Below are positions 4,047 to 5,073 of a stretch of 5,073 bases of DNA, piece after piece. The stretch is taken from contig URTS01000129.1 in the NCBI GenBank assembly GCA_900550685.1, forward strand, positions 1 through 5,073. Reading direction: 5' to 3'. The notes below the pieces were generated by a model. It did not search any database, was not told the origin of the DNA, and saw only the letters and a program-made list of their open reading frames with translations. Position 1 is the first letter of the stretch. Each line of letters opens with the position of its first letter. A program made the translations under genes and the position numbers. Source of the stretch: an uncultured Oscillibacter sp. GTDB taxonomy: Bacteria > Bacillota > Clostridia > Oscillospirales > Oscillospiraceae.

Positions 4047-5073
4047 ATGAACGCAGATGTTGTTATCATCGGCGCCGGCCCTGCCGGCATCTTCACCGCC
4101 CTGGAAATGGTCAAGAAGGGCAGCAAACAGAAGATCGTCATGGTGGAAAAGGGACAGGCGGTGGAGAACCGCCACTGCCCCAAGGACAAGACGAAGAAGT
4201 GTGTCAACTGCAAGCCTTACTGCCACATCACCACTGGCTTTTCCGGCGCCGGTGCATTTTCTGATGGCAAGCTGTCCCTAAGCTATGAGGTAGGCGGCGA
4301 TCTGCCCACTCTCATCACCCCGGAGGTGGCCCAGGAGACCATCAATTATGCCGACCAGATCTATCTGGATTTCGGCGCGGACCAGCACATTGAGGGCCTG
4401 GGCAACGATGAGGAGCGGAAGGAGATCCGCAAGCACGCTATCCAGGCGGGCTTGAAGCTGGTGGACTGCCCCATCCGCCACATGGGCACGGAAAAGGCCC
4501 AGGGCATTTACTATGCCATTGAGAAGTATCTCCAGGAAAACGGCGTGGAGATGTACTTCGGCTATGAGTGCAGCAATCTGATCCTGGAGCATGATGTCTG
4601 CAAGGGCGTTTCTGTGTCCAACGGCAAGGTGGATATGGAGATCTACGCTAAGCACACTGTGGTGGCCACCGGCCGCCGGGGCGCTGACTGGCTGGAAAAG
4701 CTGTGTGCAGAGCACAACATTGCCCATGCGCCCGGCACCGTGGATATCGGTGTCCGTGTGGAGGTGCGCAACGAGGTCATGGAGACCGTGAACCGGGTGC
4801 TATATGAGTCCAAGCTGGTGGGCTATCCCCGGCCCTTCAAGAACAAGGTTCGCACCTTCTGCCAGAATCCCGGCGGCTTCGTCAGCCAGGAGAACTATGA
4901 CAACAACCTGGCCGTGGTCAACGGCCATTCCTTCAAGGAGATGAAGAGCGACAACACCAACCTCTCCATCCTCTGCTCCCACAATTTCTCCGTGCCCTTC
5001 AACCAGCCCATCGCCTATGCCCAGAAGGTGGGCGAGCTGACCAATATGCTGGGCGCAGGCCACATCATGGTGC
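4047..5073 (+). CDS. NAD(P)/FAD-dependent oxidoreductase, COG2509-like, 3'-truncated by window edge
   Basis: The frame is open to the end of the window, giving 342 residues of a family I expect to be about 450-530 long, so the C-terminus is missing. The N-terminus is a classic FAD-binding Rossmann fold: strand DVVIIG, G9-A-G11-P-A-G14, and Glu34 closing the second strand (VMVEKG) to bind the ribose. Next come four cysteines, C44-x7-C52-x2-C55-x3-C59, running into TTGFSGAGAFSDGKLSLS (62-79), which is characteristic of this uncharacterised FAD dehydrogenase group. VVATGRRGADWL (205-216) is the second conserved FAD-contacting segment. Later parts, such as VDIGVRVEV and the RTFCQNPGG region, also fit. 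No signal peptide is seen, so the protein is probably cytosolic. Substrate and electron partner are unknown; the cysteines could hold an Fe-S cluster or be redox-active. It follows the U32 gene by 16 bases and probably shares its transcript. Confidence 0.88.
   Translation, partial: MNADVVIIGAGPAGIFTALEMVKKGSKQKIVMVEKGQAVENRHCPKDKTKKCVNCKPYCHITTGFSGAGAFSDGKLSLSYEVGGDLPTLITPEVAQETINYADQIYLDFGADQHIEGLGNDEERKEIRKHAIQAGLKLVDCPIRHMGTEKAQGIYYAIEKYLQENGVEMYFGYECSNLILEHDVCKGVSVSNGKVDMEIYAKHTVVATGRRGADWLEKLCAEHNIAHAPGTVDIGVRVEVRNEVMETVNRVLYESKLVGYPRPFKNKVRTFCQNPGGFVSQENYDNNLAVVNGHSFKEMKSDNTNLSILCSHNFSVPFNQPIAYAQKVGELTNMLGAGHIMV

Noticed and set aside
1..5073. tRNA/rRNA genes, CRISPR arrays, insertion sequences or phage genes
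   Set aside because: No cloverleaf-like, direct-repeat-spacer, terminal-inverted-repeat or transposase/integrase signals were seen; coding genes fill nearly the whole window.

Overview
The window is a compact, GC-rich (roughly 60% by eye) bacterial chromosome segment. Strong AGGAGG-type ribosome binding sites, overlapping or closely packed genes and the protein families present suggest an anaerobic Gram-positive Clostridia member. An Oscillospiraceae-like gut bacterium (Flavonifractor/Oscillibacter type) is my best guess from protein style; it is an inference, not a database result.

Layout: (i) 3-668 (+) is the 3' part of a WecG/TagA/CpsF family glycosyltransferase gene, cut by the left edge. 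(ii) 665-1330 (+) is a thymidylate kinase gene that overlaps it by 4 nt (ATGA), so the two are probably translationally coupled. (iii) 1331-1638 looks like a plain spacer but holds a small gene on the opposite strand (1368-1499, minus): a 43-residue protein with one hydrophobic segment and 11 cysteines. It has its own Shine-Dalgarno sequence, a sporulation-sigma-like promoter candidate, and a 12-bp hairpin directly after its stop. (iv) 1639-2811 (+) is mltG (endolytic transglycosylase). (v) 2801-4030 (+) is a peptidase-U32 family protein of the TrhP (tRNA hydroxylation) type, overlapping mltG by 11 nt. (vi) 4047-5073 (+) is the 5' part of a COG2509-like FAD-dependent oxidoreductase, cut by the right edge.

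How they fit: genes (i) and (ii) join cell-surface polymer synthesis to dTTP supply and are probably co-transcribed from upstream. Genes (iv)-(vi) form a second tight unit. The mltG/U32 pairing recalls the yrrL-yrrN-yrrO neighbourhood of Bacillus subtilis. The two units are separated by the cysteine-rich gene, which converges on tmk and diverges from mltG. Apart from that gene the region is mostly conserved housekeeping. The points most worth a second look are the cysteine-rich mini-protein with its signals, the unusual Walker A of the thymidylate kinase, and the cysteine cluster of the FAD enzyme beside an Fe-S U32 protein.
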